Of a DNA stretch of 64,000 nt, positions 1 through 8,369 are shown one piece after another; positions within the stretch are counted from its first letter, which is position 1, and each line of letters begins with the position of its first letter. The notes beneath the pieces are model-generated. The model made no database searches. It was given only the letters and a program-made list of their open reading frames with translations, and was not told the DNA's origin. The position numbers were made by a program, and so were the translations under genes. The DNA lies in contig NZ_CP075170.1 in the NCBI RefSeq assembly GCF_024399315.1, positions 1 through 64,000 on the forward strand, in the 5' to 3' direction. This stretch comes from Chryseobacterium sp. MA9 (GTDB lineage: Bacteria; Bacteroidota; Bacteroidia; Flavobacteriales; Weeksellaceae).

Positions 1-1455
1 ATGGATGACAATTTAATGATGATATGGCAGAAATGCCTTCAGTTTATGCGTGATAACCTGAACGCAGCTGAAGACAATTCTGACTTGAAAAAACTTGAAA
101 AATCTTTCGATATGTTATTCGATAAGGTTCAGCCGCTTTCATTAGTAGCAAACAACCTTACGCTTATCGTACCGAGTGATTTTTACAAGGAATATATAGA
201 GGACAATTATCTGTCCTTACTTTCTGCTGCCCTGAAGAAAAATATTGGAAAAGGAGTGAAATTATGGTATTCTGTGATGGAAAACAGACCAAAAGGTGAA
301 GAAAAGCCAGTTACCATGAACATCAAGGGACAAAGTGTTCCTACTCCAAAAACACAGGAAACAATGCCACAAGGATTCTCTGCTAATATTGTAAATCCGT
401 TTGTAGTTCCTGGAATAAGAAAAGTAAATATAGATTCTAACCTTAAGCCTGACTATTCTTTTGATAGTTATGTAGAAGGAGAAAGCAATAAATTTGCAGC
501 CACTGTAGCCAGATCCATTGCAAAAAGACCTGGCGCAACTGCCTTCAACCCGTTATTCTTATACGGAGGTTACGGAGTTGGAAAAACCCACTTAGGACAA
601 GCTGTGGGTCTTGAAGTAAAAAACCAGTTCCCTGATAAAGTAGTTCTTTATCTGTCTTCTGAAAAGTTTATCCAGCAGTTTATCTCTGCTGCCAAAGCAC
701 ACAAGCAGACGGAATTTGCGAATTTCTACCAAATGGTGGATGTGCTGATTATTGATGATATTCAGTTCTTATCCGGAAAATCAGCAACACAGGATAGTTT
801 CTTCCATATTTTTGATCATCTGCATCAGAACGGAAAACAGATTATCCTTACATCAGATAAGGCTCCTGCTGATATTATGGATATTCAGGACAGAATTGTT
901 TCCCGTTTCAAATGGGGACTTTCTGCAGAAATCAAATCTCCGGATCTATCCACAAGAAGGCAAATCATTGAAGATAAACTAAGCAGAGACGGAATTGTTC
1001 TTCCGGGAGATATGCTTGACTTCCTTGCTGTGGAAACGAAAACCAATGTAAGAGAACTTATCGGAGTAATTAACTCTGTGATCGCTTACTCTACAGTATA
1101 CAAGAGAGACCTGAGTCTTGAATTGCTTAAGGAGACCATTAACAGGATTGCTGCCAACCAGAAAAAGATCATCAACATTCCTTACATCCAGGAAGTAGTA
1201 TGTGATTATTTTGGAATCAAAAAAGAACAGCTACTGTCAAAAACAAGAAAAAGAGAGATTGCATTACCAAGACAGCTTGCTATGTACTTCTCTAAAGAAT
1301 TCACCAATTCTACATTTACTAAAATCGGTGAAGAAATGGGAGGCAAAGATCACTCTACGGTAATGTATGCTTGTGATACCATCAAAGATGTATCTAAAAT
1401 TGATAAAGAAATCAAGAAGTATGTAAAAGACCTTACAGAAAGAATCAAACAATAA
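1..1455 (+). CDS. dnaA: Chromosomal replication initiator protein DnaA
   Basis: DnaA is the AAA+ ATPase that binds DnaA boxes and opens the replication origin. The 484-residue protein has the normal length and order: an N-terminal DnaA_N-type domain (about 1-70), a variable linker, the AAA+ core with Walker A GGYGVGKT at residues 189-196 and Walker B-type VLIIDDIQFLSG soon after, and a C-terminal helix-turn-helix DNA-binding domain with the signature GGKDHSTVMYA. The window starts on its ATG, the usual convention for a finished circular chromosome, so its promoter and any upstream origin are at the other end of the replicon and not visible. A weak hairpin with a T tail follows the stop. Confidence 0.98.
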   Translation: MDDNLMMIWQKCLQFMRDNLNAAEDNSDLKKLEKSFDMLFDKVQPLSLVANNLTLIVPSDFYKEYIEDNYLSLLSAALKKNIGKGVKLWYSVMENRPKGEEKPVTMNIKGQSVPTPKTQETMPQGFSANIVNPFVVPGIRKVNIDSNLKPDYSFDSYVEGESNKFAATVARSIAKRPGATAFNPLFLYGGYGVGKTHLGQAVGLEVKNQFPDKVVLYLSSEKFIQQFISAAKAHKQTEFANFYQMVDVLIIDDIQFLSGKSATQDSFFHIFDHLHQNGKQIILTSDKAPADIMDIQDRIVSRFKWGLSAEIKSPDLSTRRQIIEDKLSRDGIVLPGDMLDFLAVETKTNVRELIGVINSVIAYSTVYKRDLSLELLKETINRIAANQKKIINIPYIQEVVCDYFGIKKEQLLSKTRKREIALPRQLAMYFSKEFTNSTFTKIGEEMGGKDHSTVMYACDTIKDVSKIDKEIKKYVKDLTERIKQ

Positions 1456-1478
1456 CATTGTTGAACAAACATAAATTG

Positions 1479-1508
1479 AAATGAAGGATAGTTTTATTCT
1501 TCATTTTT
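1479..1508 (+). terminator. Terminator-like hairpin after dnaA
   Basis: An 8-bp stem AAATGAAG / CTTCATTT (1479-1486 and 1499-1506) is followed by a short T run. It separates dnaA from the next operon, which has its own promoter box just downstream. Confidence 0.5.
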
Positions 1509-1512
1509 TATT

Positions 1513-1520
1513 TAGTTTTG
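1513..1520 (+). promoter_or_regulatory. Bacteroidota -7 box for the phosphatase operon
   Basis: TAGTTTTG matches TAnnTTTG and lies 34 bases before the ATG of the phosphatase gene at 1555, immediately after the dnaA terminator-like hairpin. Confidence 0.5.
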
Positions 1521-1554
1521 TTGGAACAAAAGACTCTTTTTAAATAGATAGGAT

Positions 1555-2007
1555 ATGAAAATATTAATGGTCTGTCTGGGCAATATATGCAGAAGCCCTC
1601 TGGCAGAGGGAATTATGAAAACCAAGGTGCCGGGAAACTTTGTGGTAGATTCAGCCGGAACTATTTCAATGCATGAAGGAGAACATCCAGACAAAAGAGC
1701 TGTTAAAACTGCTGCCAAACATAATATTGACATCTCAAAACAGAGATCAAGACCTATTACCAGAAAAGATTTTGAAACTTTTGATAAGATCTACTGCATG
1801 GATATTGATGTATTTGAAGATGTGGTCTCTAAAACCAGGAATGAAGAAGAACGTCAGAAAGTATCTTTGTTTCTGGAAATATTGGGAGATCATAAAAATG
1901 CTGAGGTTCCGGACCCTTATTGGGGAGATATGAGCGATTTTGAAAAGGTCTTTCAGCTTCTGGATAAGGGATGTGATGCTATTAAAAACCAAATACTCCA
2001 ATCATAA
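1555..2007 (+). CDS. Low-molecular-weight protein-tyrosine phosphatase
   Basis: A cytoplasmic cysteine-dependent phosphatase of 150 residues, the usual length for the family. The P-loop CLGNICR (Cys7 to Arg13, CX5R) is at the N-terminus, followed by SPLAEG, and the general-acid loop appears as VPDPYWGD near the C-terminus. These are the catalytic Cys, Arg and Asp expected for hydrolysis of phosphotyrosine. It is first in a tight run: the next gene starts 2 bases after its stop and the third 4 bases after that, so the three are probably co-transcribed from the box at 1513. Its substrate cannot be told from sequence; homologues are often linked to tyrosine kinases of polysaccharide export, none of which is adjacent. 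Confidence 0.93.
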   Translation: MKILMVCLGNICRSPLAEGIMKTKVPGNFVVDSAGTISMHEGEHPDKRAVKTAAKHNIDISKQRSRPITRKDFETFDKIYCMDIDVFEDVVSKTRNEEERQKVSLFLEILGDHKNAEVPDPYWGDMSDFEKVFQLLDKGCDAIKNQILQS

Positions 2008-2009
2008 TT

Positions 2010-2510
2010 ATGAAAAAACTGCTGTTGCTGCTCTTGGTAAGCTTTAATTTTTCTTTTGCCCAAACCAAAGATGAAATTGAAATCCGTAAAGTAATGAGTG
2101 ACTTTATGGGGTGCATTAAATCCAGAGATGAAGCCAAATATCTCTCGTTATTCCAGGAACCTGTACTCTGGACCGGAATTTATAAAGACAGAACACAGGC
2201 AAAGCGTCTGGAGAAAAATCCTAAAGCGGATTACTACTTTGCAGATAACTATAAAGATTTCATCAAAAGTTTTAAAGATGGCAAATCTGAAGAAAAATTT
2301 GACAATATTAAGATCGTAGAAGATGGAGCAGTAGCTTCTGCTAATTTCGATTACAGCTTTTGGTACGATGGTAAAATGGAAAACTGGGGAAAAGAGATCT
2401 GGACATTGATGAAGATCAACGGAACCTGGAAGATTACTTCCGTTACCTTTTCCATGGATCTGACAAAATATTACCCTCAACCTTCATTAAACGAAAGAAT
2501 TAAAAAATAA
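2010..2510 (+). CDS. Secreted NTF2-like (DUF4440-type) protein
   Basis: A 166-residue protein with a signal peptide (MKKLLLLLLVSFNFSFAQ) and then a single alpha+beta domain resembling the NTF2/SnoaL fold: an N-terminal helix with IRKVMSDFMGCIKSRD, a middle section ending in the beta-rich FDYSFWYDGK, and a final WTLMKINGTWKITSVTFS strand pair. The last motif, 'W-hydrophobic-K-x-x-G-x-W-K-I', is typical of DUF4440-like proteins. No catalytic role can be assigned. A second protein of the same type is at 31690. The gene is sandwiched with 2- and 4-base gaps between the phosphatase and the methyltransferase. Confidence 0.8.
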   Translation: MKKLLLLLLVSFNFSFAQTKDEIEIRKVMSDFMGCIKSRDEAKYLSLFQEPVLWTGIYKDRTQAKRLEKNPKADYYFADNYKDFIKSFKDGKSEEKFDNIKIVEDGAVASANFDYSFWYDGKMENWGKEIWTLMKINGTWKITSVTFSMDLTKYYPQPSLNERIKK

Positions 2511-2514
2511 TACA

Positions 2515-3213
2515 ATGCTTTTTTTACTCCCTGCTTACTTATCAGAAAATACTTCTATCAACCACTTTTCACCTGTTTTGAAGGATTATATTATGCAGAC
2601 AGACTATTTCTTTGTGGAAAATGAGAAAACAGCTCGAAAGGTTGTTAAATTTTTTGCTCCGGAAAAAAAGCAGGCTGATCTGAAGTTATTTTTATTAGAC
2701 AAATACACGGAAAATGCAGATATCAAAGAAGCTCAGGAACTGATGCTGAAAGGGCAGGATTTCGGATTGTTATCAGAAGCTGGTCTGCCTTGTATTGCAG
2801 ATCCCGGAAATCTGATTGTGAAATGGTGTCATGAGAAAAACATCAGAGTAATCCCTATTTCAGGCCCCTCATCTATTATACTTGCTTTGATTTCCAGCGG
2901 ATTTAATGGACAGGAATTTAGCTTCCATGGCTATCTTCCTATTGATAAAGGCGAGAAAAAGAAACAGATCATGAATCTTGAAAGCCTTGTTCAGAAAACC
3001 GGATATTCACAGATTTTCATGGAAACACCTTACAGAAATAATCAGCTTTTTGAAGATTTGTGTAAGTTTTTGTCACCCAATACCAAACTGTGTATTGCGG
3101 CCAATATCAACGACCCGGAACATGAACTCATCAAAACAAAATCTATAAAAGACTGGCAAAAACAAAAACCGGAACTTCATAAAATACCAGCGGTATTTGT
3201 GCTTGGGAAATAA
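2515..3213 (+). CDS. RsmI-like SAM-dependent methyltransferase
   Basis: A 232-residue member of the tetrapyrrole methylase superfamily. The glycine-rich motif GLLSEAGLPCIADPG and the following PISGPSSIILALISSG are the SAM-binding signatures of RsmI, which 2'-O-methylates C1402 of 16S rRNA in other bacteria. The protein is shorter than E. coli RsmI (about 286 residues) and seems to lack the C-terminal extension, so it may be a short flavobacterial paralogue rather than true RsmI. It ends the three-gene run that starts with the phosphatase and is followed by a hairpin terminator. Confidence 0.82.
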   Translation: MLFLLPAYLSENTSINHFSPVLKDYIMQTDYFFVENEKTARKVVKFFAPEKKQADLKLFLLDKYTENADIKEAQELMLKGQDFGLLSEAGLPCIADPGNLIVKWCHEKNIRVIPISGPSSIILALISSGFNGQEFSFHGYLPIDKGEKKKQIMNLESLVQKTGYSQIFMETPYRNNQLFEDLCKFLSPNTKLCIAANINDPEHELIKTKSIKDWQKQKPELHKIPAVFVLGK

Positions 3214-3217
3214 ATTT

Positions 3218-3258
3218 AACTCCTTTAGATTTAATAAATTTAAACATAAGGAGTTTTT
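3218..3258 (+). terminator. Rho-independent terminator after the methyltransferase
   Basis: The 8-bp stem AACTCCTT / AAGGAGTT (3218-3225 and 3248-3255) is followed by a T run. It starts 5 bases after the methyltransferase stop and closes the operon. Confidence 0.7.
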
Positions 3259-3644
3259 TAGATTTAGAGGCTGGGAATTGGTTTTCATGATCAATTTTTC
3301 AGCCTTTTTTCTTTCTTCTGGCTGCTCAATCATAACTCAAATTGATTATATTTCAATAAAAGGTGATTAATATTATCGTATTTTTCACCTTTTTCTATTG
3401 TATAGTATTCTAAATTTATATATAAATATAATATATTATGAATTATTATTTCGTATTGTAATTTATAATATTAACTAATTTGTTTTATTTTAATTAAATT
3501 TTATTTAATATTTTATAATTTAAACTGTTTTCGTAGCTTTAAGATAATATCTTTTGTATTCATTTAGTTATTAAGAATACAACAGGTTAAAAATTCAGTT
3601 TTATATAAAATTGATTCAATACAACCAACACCAAATATTTAAAT
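3259..3644. other. AT-rich intergenic region before the LPMO gene
   Basis: No convincing gene lies here. By eye, roughly 3380-3530 is only about one-ninth G or C, far below the flanking DNA, with many alternating A/T runs. The promoter of the LPMO gene should be in the right half, but I see no exact TAnnTTTG box. A reading frame on the minus strand at 3073-3333 is mostly the shadow of the upstream gene. Confidence 0.6.
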
Positions 3645-5447
3645 ATGATTACACGTAAAATTTTTTTTCCGGTATTGCTGATGCTGGCCATACTGGTACC
3701 TTCTTTAATTCATCTGTCCGCACACGGATATGTACTAAGTCCTGCTTCAAGAGGATATCAGGGAAGTCTGGATAAGGCTTCGCTTGGTTATTCTGTAGCA
3801 TTTGGAAAATATGGTTCAGTAATTAATGAACCGGGGTCTCTGGAAGCTCCAAAAGGTTTTCCAGCATCTGGTCCTATAGATGGAAAGATTGCTTCCGCTA
3901 ATGGAAGTATTGGTGGAGACACTACACTGGATATTCAAACAGCTGACCGCTGGAAGAAAACCAATATCACCACCGGAGTGAATGCCTTTATATGGAAATA
4001 TCTGGCTTACCATGCCTCTGCGAAATGGCATTATTATATGACAAAGCAGGGCTGGAATCCTAATCAGCCTCTTTCCCGTCAGGATCTTGAGCTTATTGGT
4101 ACAGTTGTGCATAATGGGACACCGCCGCAGGATAATGTTTCTCATCAGATTACAGTTCCTGCTAACCGTACAGGCTATCATATAATTTTAGCGGTCTGGG
4201 ATGTAGCAGATACTACCAATGCATTTTATAATGTGATTGATGTTAACGTAACCTCCGGAACAGGAGTTTCTGCACCTGCCACTCCTACAGGATTAACCCA
4301 GCTGGGAGTTACCAGTTCTTCAGCTAAAATAAGTTGGACTCCACAGTCAGATGCAGTGTCATATACTATTTTCCGCAACGGACAAAATATTCAGCAGGTA
4401 AGTGTGGCAACATTTGAAGATACCGGTTTGACTGCTAATACAGTTTATACGTATGAAATACAGGCAAAAGGTTCTTCAGGGCTTACGTCAGGGAAAAGTG
4501 CACCACTCAATGTAAAAACGAATACTGAAGGTACTCTCGAAAAACCTACAGCACCATCAAACCTCCATTCAATGGGAGTTACAGAGAACTCCGTGTCACT
4601 CATGTGGATGGCCTCTACACATACACAAGGCATCAAAAATTATCATGTATTTGAAAATGGGATCAAAGTAGGAGAAACTGTGCAAACAAGTTTTATACGA
4701 ACAGGATTAGCGCAAGACACAGAATATCGTTATACAGTAAGATCTGTTGCGATGAACGATCAGCTCTCTGATATGAGTAATGAATTAAAAGTCAGAACGA
4801 AGAAAGTTACACCGGGTAATGGTCAGACGTATTGTGGAGCAGAGCAATATAATGCAGCCAATGCATATCCTACAGCCGGAATGAAAGTTTTCTACTCCTG
4901 TAAAATCTGGAAAAACAAGTGGTATGCAAATCCGGGAGAACTTCCAGGAGCCAATATGGTATGGGAGGAAGTAAGTGCATGTACAGAAGGTCCTGGCTGT
5001 GAATCAAGCGGTCCGGTGACTTATTGTGGGGCACAGGAATATAATCCTGTAAAAACTTATCCGACATCAGGAACGAAGGTTTTCTATGCCTGCAAGATCT
5101 GGGAAAACAAGTGGTATGCAAATCCTGGAGAAGCACCGGGAAGTAATGCTGTGTGGAAAGTTGTAAGCGACTGCAATGAAGGACAGAGTTGTAAAACATC
5201 AGGTCTTACCAGTAAAGAAAATGATCTTTCAGTGATCGTATCTGAGCATTTGATCAATTTTGCACCTGAAAGCTTCTATGATAAAATACGCAGAGTAGAG
5301 GTCATTACTCCTCACGGACTTCGGATCATGACCTTTATGAACCCAGGAAAAGACAATATGAATATCAGCAGTCTTCAATCTGGAATATATTTTGTGAAGA
5401 TCCTTTACAAAGATGGAAACAGTATCACTAAAACCATCAGAAAATAA
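3645..5447 (+). CDS. GbpA-type AA10 lytic polysaccharide monooxygenase with FnIII, CBM5/12 and T9SS domains
   Basis: A secreted copper oxidase expected to cleave crystalline chitin (possibly cellulose). The signal peptide ends at Ala26, leaving His27 (HGYVLSPASR) as the N-terminal residue of the copper-binding histidine brace; the second brace histidine is about residue 123 in WKYLAYHASAKW. The stretches GFPASGPIDGKIASA, TADRW, WNPNQPLSR and ILAVWDVADT match the catalytic domain of Vibrio GbpA as I remember it. Two fibronectin type III domains follow (about 205-292 and 300-386), then two near-identical CBM5/12-like chitin-binding modules with the YCGAEQYN and KWYANPGE signatures (about 395-450 and 460-515). 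The C-terminus ending SGIYFVKILYKDGNS is a T9SS type A sorting domain, so the enzyme is probably secreted and perhaps held at the cell surface. Confidence 0.93.
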   Translation: MITRKIFFPVLLMLAILVPSLIHLSAHGYVLSPASRGYQGSLDKASLGYSVAFGKYGSVINEPGSLEAPKGFPASGPIDGKIASANGSIGGDTTLDIQTADRWKKTNITTGVNAFIWKYLAYHASAKWHYYMTKQGWNPNQPLSRQDLELIGTVVHNGTPPQDNVSHQITVPANRTGYHIILAVWDVADTTNAFYNVIDVNVTSGTGVSAPATPTGLTQLGVTSSSAKISWTPQSDAVSYTIFRNGQNIQQVSVATFEDTGLTANTVYTYEIQAKGSSGLTSGKSAPLNVKTNTEGTLEKPTAPSNLHSMGVTENSVSLMWMASTHTQGIKNYHVFENGIKVGETVQTSFIRTGLAQDTEYRYTVRSVAMNDQLSDMSNELKVRTKKVTPGNGQTYCGAEQYNAANAYPTAGMKVFYSCKIWKNKWYANPGELPGANMVWEEVSACTEGPGCESSGPVTYCGAQEYNPVKTYPTSGTKVFYACKIWENKWYANPGEAPGSNAVWKVVSDCNEGQSCKTSGLTSKENDLSVIVSEHLINFAPESFYDKIRRVEVITPHGLRIMTFMNPGKDNMNISSLQSGIYFVKILYKDGNSITKTIRK

Positions 5448-5468
5448 CAAAAGAATATAGAAAATAAC

Positions 5469-5502
5469 AAAAGCTGCCTTATCATAAAAGGCGGCTTTTT
5501 TT
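5469..5502 (+). terminator. Terminator of the LPMO gene
   Basis: A 12-bp stem with one G-U pair (AAAAGCTGCCTT with AAGGCGGCTTTT) runs directly into seven T residues, 21 bases after the stop codon. Confidence 0.85.
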
Positions 5503-5580
5503 ATCATAAATTATTGGGATCTAAATAAATGAATTCTTCGCTGTCTTAGAAATTTTTAATTTCTTTTTTTTCGAAAATAT

Positions 5581-5618
5581 TTAACAGCTGTTAACAAGAC
5601 TATTGCATTATTCTTGTT
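5581..5618. repeat. Two adjacent inverted repeats between convergent genes
   Basis: A perfect 14-bp palindrome TTAACAGCTGTTAA (5581-5594) is followed at once by a second inverted repeat AACAAGA / TCTTGTT (5593-5599 and 5612-5618). They lie between two facing terminators, where neither neighbouring gene needs a promoter. Function unknown. Confidence 0.55.
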
Positions 5619-5663
5619 TTTAAACACTCTACTGGAAACAGTATAAATTGTTGATAATGCAGT

Positions 5664-5696
5664 AAAAATCCGGGCATCGAAGATGCCCGGATTTTT
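5664..5696 (-). terminator. Strong terminator of the DUF4349 gene
   Basis: A perfect 15-bp stem, AAAAATCCGGGCATC with its complement around a 3-base loop, sits just past the stop of the minus-strand gene at 5703. The A/T ends allow it to work in either direction. Confidence 0.88.
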
Positions 5697-5702
5697 AATA
5701 AA

Positions 5703-6590
5703 TTAATTCTGATCTTTCTTCTTTGATTTCCATTTTCTCCAAAGAACAATAATAACAGGAATAAGCAAAAAGAGTGGCCATAATGAAACCATTCCTAGCA
5801 GAAAGCTTACAAAACTGTTCCAGCCTTCCGTCAGAGAATCTATAAAACGGCTTCCAAAACCTATTTTTGAGGTAGCTGAACTTCTTACTTTCTCTTTATA
5901 CAGGTTTAAATTCAGCGTACTGTAATTCACACGGTCATCAATAAAGCGAAGTCTGCCTTCAGCAACATCAATCTCATCTTCAAGCTCTCTGATCTTTTCC
6001 TGAATTTCAAGCATATCTTTAGTTGTGCTGGCACTTTTAAGCATGTCACGGTATTTTTCAAGATATATTCTTTTGTTGGCCAGCTTAATGGCTACATCAG
6101 TATATTCCTCCGTCACATCATTGGATGAAATATTTTTAGACAAAACAGATCCTACTCCGTCCGAAAATGAGTTGATGAGAGCGTCAAAATTTTTATGAGG
6201 TACACGGATGATCAGAGTAAGGTTATCATCCATATCCGTATTTTGAAACTCTTCTTTTTGGATATAAGCATTGTTTTTCTTGATGATCTCATTGACTTGG
6301 TTCTGTGTTTTTTTAATATCACCCACCTGAATCTTCATATCACCGTTTTTGATGATTTTTTTGGAGATTGTATCTGTTTTCTTTTGGGTATAAAGATCTT
6401 TGTTTGTTCCATTGTCATCTGTAAGTAACTTTTCGGAAATAAAATGTGGTGGAGATACAGCTTCTGCAGAAGGCGCTTTATTTTCGATTAGAACTTCCAT
6501 CATGTCGGCTTTCACTTCATGTTTGTCACCGCCTGATTTGCTGCAATTGATCAGAATAAGACCAGATAATAGGAAAATAATTTTTTTCAT
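5703..6590 (-). CDS. DUF4349 domain lipoprotein
   Basis: A 295-residue membrane protein. A lipoprotein signal peptide ends at Cys16 (LILINCSKSG). The middle carries the DUF4349 layout: IKNGDMKIQVGDIKKTQNQV, a conserved IIRVPHKNFDALINSFSDGVG block, then a long coiled-coil segment (about residues 175-215, rich in E, K and I with KIRELEDEIDVAEGRLRFIDD) and the strand YSTLNLNLYKEK. A transmembrane segment near residues 265-285 is followed by a basic tail. The acidic lipoprotein export signal seen in other lipoproteins of this window is missing (Ser-Lys-Ser after the Cys), so it is probably kept inside. The molecular function of the family is not known. Confidence 0.85.
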   Translation of the reverse strand: MKKIIFLLSGLILINCSKSGGDKHEVKADMMEVLIENKAPSAEAVSPPHFISEKLLTDDNGTNKDLYTQKKTDTISKKIIKNGDMKIQVGDIKKTQNQVNEIIKKNNAYIQKEEFQNTDMDDNLTLIIRVPHKNFDALINSFSDGVGSVLSKNISSNDVTEEYTDVAIKLANKRIYLEKYRDMLKSASTTKDMLEIQEKIRELEDEIDVAEGRLRFIDDRVNYSTLNLNLYKEKVRSSATSKIGFGSRFIDSLTEGWNSFVSFLLGMVSLWPLFLLIPVIIVLWRKWKSKKKDQN

Positions 6591-6757
6591 GGGTTAGTTA
6601 GCTTTTATGAATATGATCAAAAAGTGTGCTCAAAAATGATCATTTGTAAAATGGGTGAAAATTTAAAACGATAGAATGTTGAATGCAAAATCAATAAACG
6701 GGTTTAAAACTGACCTGAAAATTGCTGAGACTCATAAATTATTTTTATTTTTAATTC

Positions 6758-7825
6758 ATGAAAAAAAGTCTTTTAGCATTTGTGTTTTCTCCATTTCTTA
6801 TGTATGCTCAGGAAGCTCCGAAACTTACAGACGAAATGGCGTTGAAATTGTCCGACAAACCTCTTCACTGTATCAATCAGGAATACCCGAATAAAACAGC
6901 CCATATCATTAATAATGCAGGGGAGGTTCCTTTGACTCCCAAAGATCTTCACCCCAGTTTTTATGGCTGTTTCGACTGGCATAGCTCTGTTCATGGACAT
7001 TGGATGCTGACAAGACTTTTGAAAACAAAACCTAATCTGTCTAGTGCCAAAGAAATTGAAAAAATTCTGGATGAATCATTTCAGAAAGATAAACTGAAGA
7101 TAGAAGCAGATTATTTTACAAAATATCAGTTAACAGGAACTTTCGAAAGAACCTATGGCTGGGCATGGATCCTAAAACTGGATGAAGAACTTACCAACTG
7201 GGATCATCCAAAAGCTAAAATATGGCATGAGAACCTGAAACCACTTACAGATCAGATTCTGAAATCCTGGAAAACCTATCTTCCCAAGCAAACCTATCCA
7301 AACAGAACCGGAGTTCATCCCAATACTGCTTTTGCAATGGCATTTGCTATAGATTGGGCAAGAGCCAATAAAGATAAAGAGTTTGAAAACCAGCTGATAG
7401 AAAAGGCCAAATACTTTTTCTTAAAAGATCAGAAAACTCCTGCTTATCTGGAACCGGACGGATCGGATTTCTTTTCGCCAAGTCTGGAAATTGCAGATCT
7501 GATGCGCAGAGTTCTTCCTCAAAAAGAATTTGTACAGTGGCTGAGTGCTTTCTACGAAAAAAGAAGCCTGGAAAATGTAGAAAAAATCCCTGTAGTTAGT
7601 GATCTTAGCGATTATCAGACCGTTCACCTTGTGGGATTATCTTTTTCCAAAGCATGGTGTATGAAAGGAATTTCAAACGCACTTCCTGTCAACCATCCGC
7701 TGAAAAAAGAATTCAGAAAAACGGCAGATATATTTCTTGCCAACGGACTGCCGCTACTTTTCCAGGGAAATTATGGCGGAGACCACTGGCTGGCAAGTTT
7801 TGCCGTATATGCTCTGGAAGATTAA
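6758..7825 (+). CDS. DUF2891 family secreted protein
   Basis: A 355-residue protein with a signal peptide (MKKSLLAFVFSPFLMYAQ). The body matches DUF2891 as I know it: the HPSFYGCFDWHSSVHGHWML motif near residues 67-86, TYGWAWILKLDEEL, HPNTAFAMAFAIDWAR, and a C-terminal GNYGGDHWLASFAVYAL. The alternating aromatic/helix pattern suggests an alpha-helical toroid like those of glycoside hydrolases and lyases, but no reaction has been assigned to the family. It overlaps the convergent downstream gene by 4 bases, so the two 3' ends share sequence. No clear promoter box was found upstream. Confidence 0.87.
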   Translation: MKKSLLAFVFSPFLMYAQEAPKLTDEMALKLSDKPLHCINQEYPNKTAHIINNAGEVPLTPKDLHPSFYGCFDWHSSVHGHWMLTRLLKTKPNLSSAKEIEKILDESFQKDKLKIEADYFTKYQLTGTFERTYGWAWILKLDEELTNWDHPKAKIWHENLKPLTDQILKSWKTYLPKQTYPNRTGVHPNTAFAMAFAIDWARANKDKEFENQLIEKAKYFFLKDQKTPAYLEPDGSDFFSPSLEIADLMRRVLPQKEFVQWLSAFYEKRSLENVEKIPVVSDLSDYQTVHLVGLSFSKAWCMKGISNALPVNHPLKKEFRKTADIFLANGLPLLFQGNYGGDHWLASFAVYALED

Positions 7826-8295
7826 TATTTGATTCCGATTTTTTTCAGAATAAAACCTAAAAGCCAGATAGGTCCTATCAAAAGAAACTGAAGATCTTTG
7901 AGGAAGGACGGCTTTTGTCCTTCTATTTTATGTCCTATCAACTGGAAAATCCAGGTGATGATGAATACAGAAAGATAAACCATCCATGATTGCCTTCCGA
8001 CACTGATATTGGTCAGATAGATGAAATGCTCCATGATAAGCATTATCACAATCATCACGATAGCGATCAAAAAAGACAGTCTTATGTAGAACAGAGTAAT
8101 CAGAATAATCACAATAAGGCTTATGATACTGACACATCCGAAATATGAAGCACAGAAATGAGGTGAGGGAATCAGGGAAGCAAAGCCCAGAATTGTCCAG
8201 AAGATTAAAGGCACACAAATCCAGTGAATGAACTTGTTGGTCGCATTTCTATGGCTTTTACTGTATTCGGCAAATAATAAATCAACCTTTCTCAT
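7822..8295 (-). CDS. Mpo1-like (DUF962) integral membrane protein
   Basis: A 157-residue membrane protein with about four hydrophobic segments. The N-terminal signature LLFAEYSKSHRNATNKFIHWICVP contains the SH-x3-N-x3-H motif of DUF962/Mpo1 proteins, whose yeast member is an iron-dependent 2-hydroxy fatty acid dioxygenase of the ER membrane. A second histidine-bearing stretch is near IGHKIEGQKPSFLKDLQFLLIGP, again typical of the family. The bacterial substrate is unknown. It converges on the DUF2891 gene and faces away from the AraC gene, from which it is separated by about 75 bp. Confidence 0.85.
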   Translation of the reverse strand: MRKVDLLFAEYSKSHRNATNKFIHWICVPLIFWTILGFASLIPSPHFCASYFGCVSIISLIVIILITLFYIRLSFLIAIVMIVIMLIMEHFIYLTNISVGRQSWMVYLSVFIITWIFQLIGHKIEGQKPSFLKDLQFLLIGPIWLLGFILKKIGIKY

Positions 8296-8357
8296 ACTGA
8301 CAGGAAATTGGATTAATGCTAAAATAATAAAATTTTGTAATCACTGGTAAGATTGCT

Positions 8358-8365
8358 TACATTTG
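8358..8365 (+). promoter_or_regulatory. -7 box, leaderless start of the AraC gene
   Basis: TACATTTG matches TAnnTTTG and ends only four bases before the ATG at 8370. Transcription should start at or near the A of the ATG. Confidence 0.65.
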
Positions 8366-8369
8366 CTTT

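Noticed and set aside
3073..3333. 86-codon minus-strand frame at the end of the methyltransferase gene
   Set aside because: Half of it is antisense to the methyltransferase and the other half passes through the terminator. The sequence shows no protein-like pattern.
4870..5199. 109-codon open frame on the minus strand inside the LPMO gene
   Set aside because: It lies opposite the two near-identical chitin-binding modules, is repetitive because of them, and has no promoter or family features. It is a shadow of the real gene.
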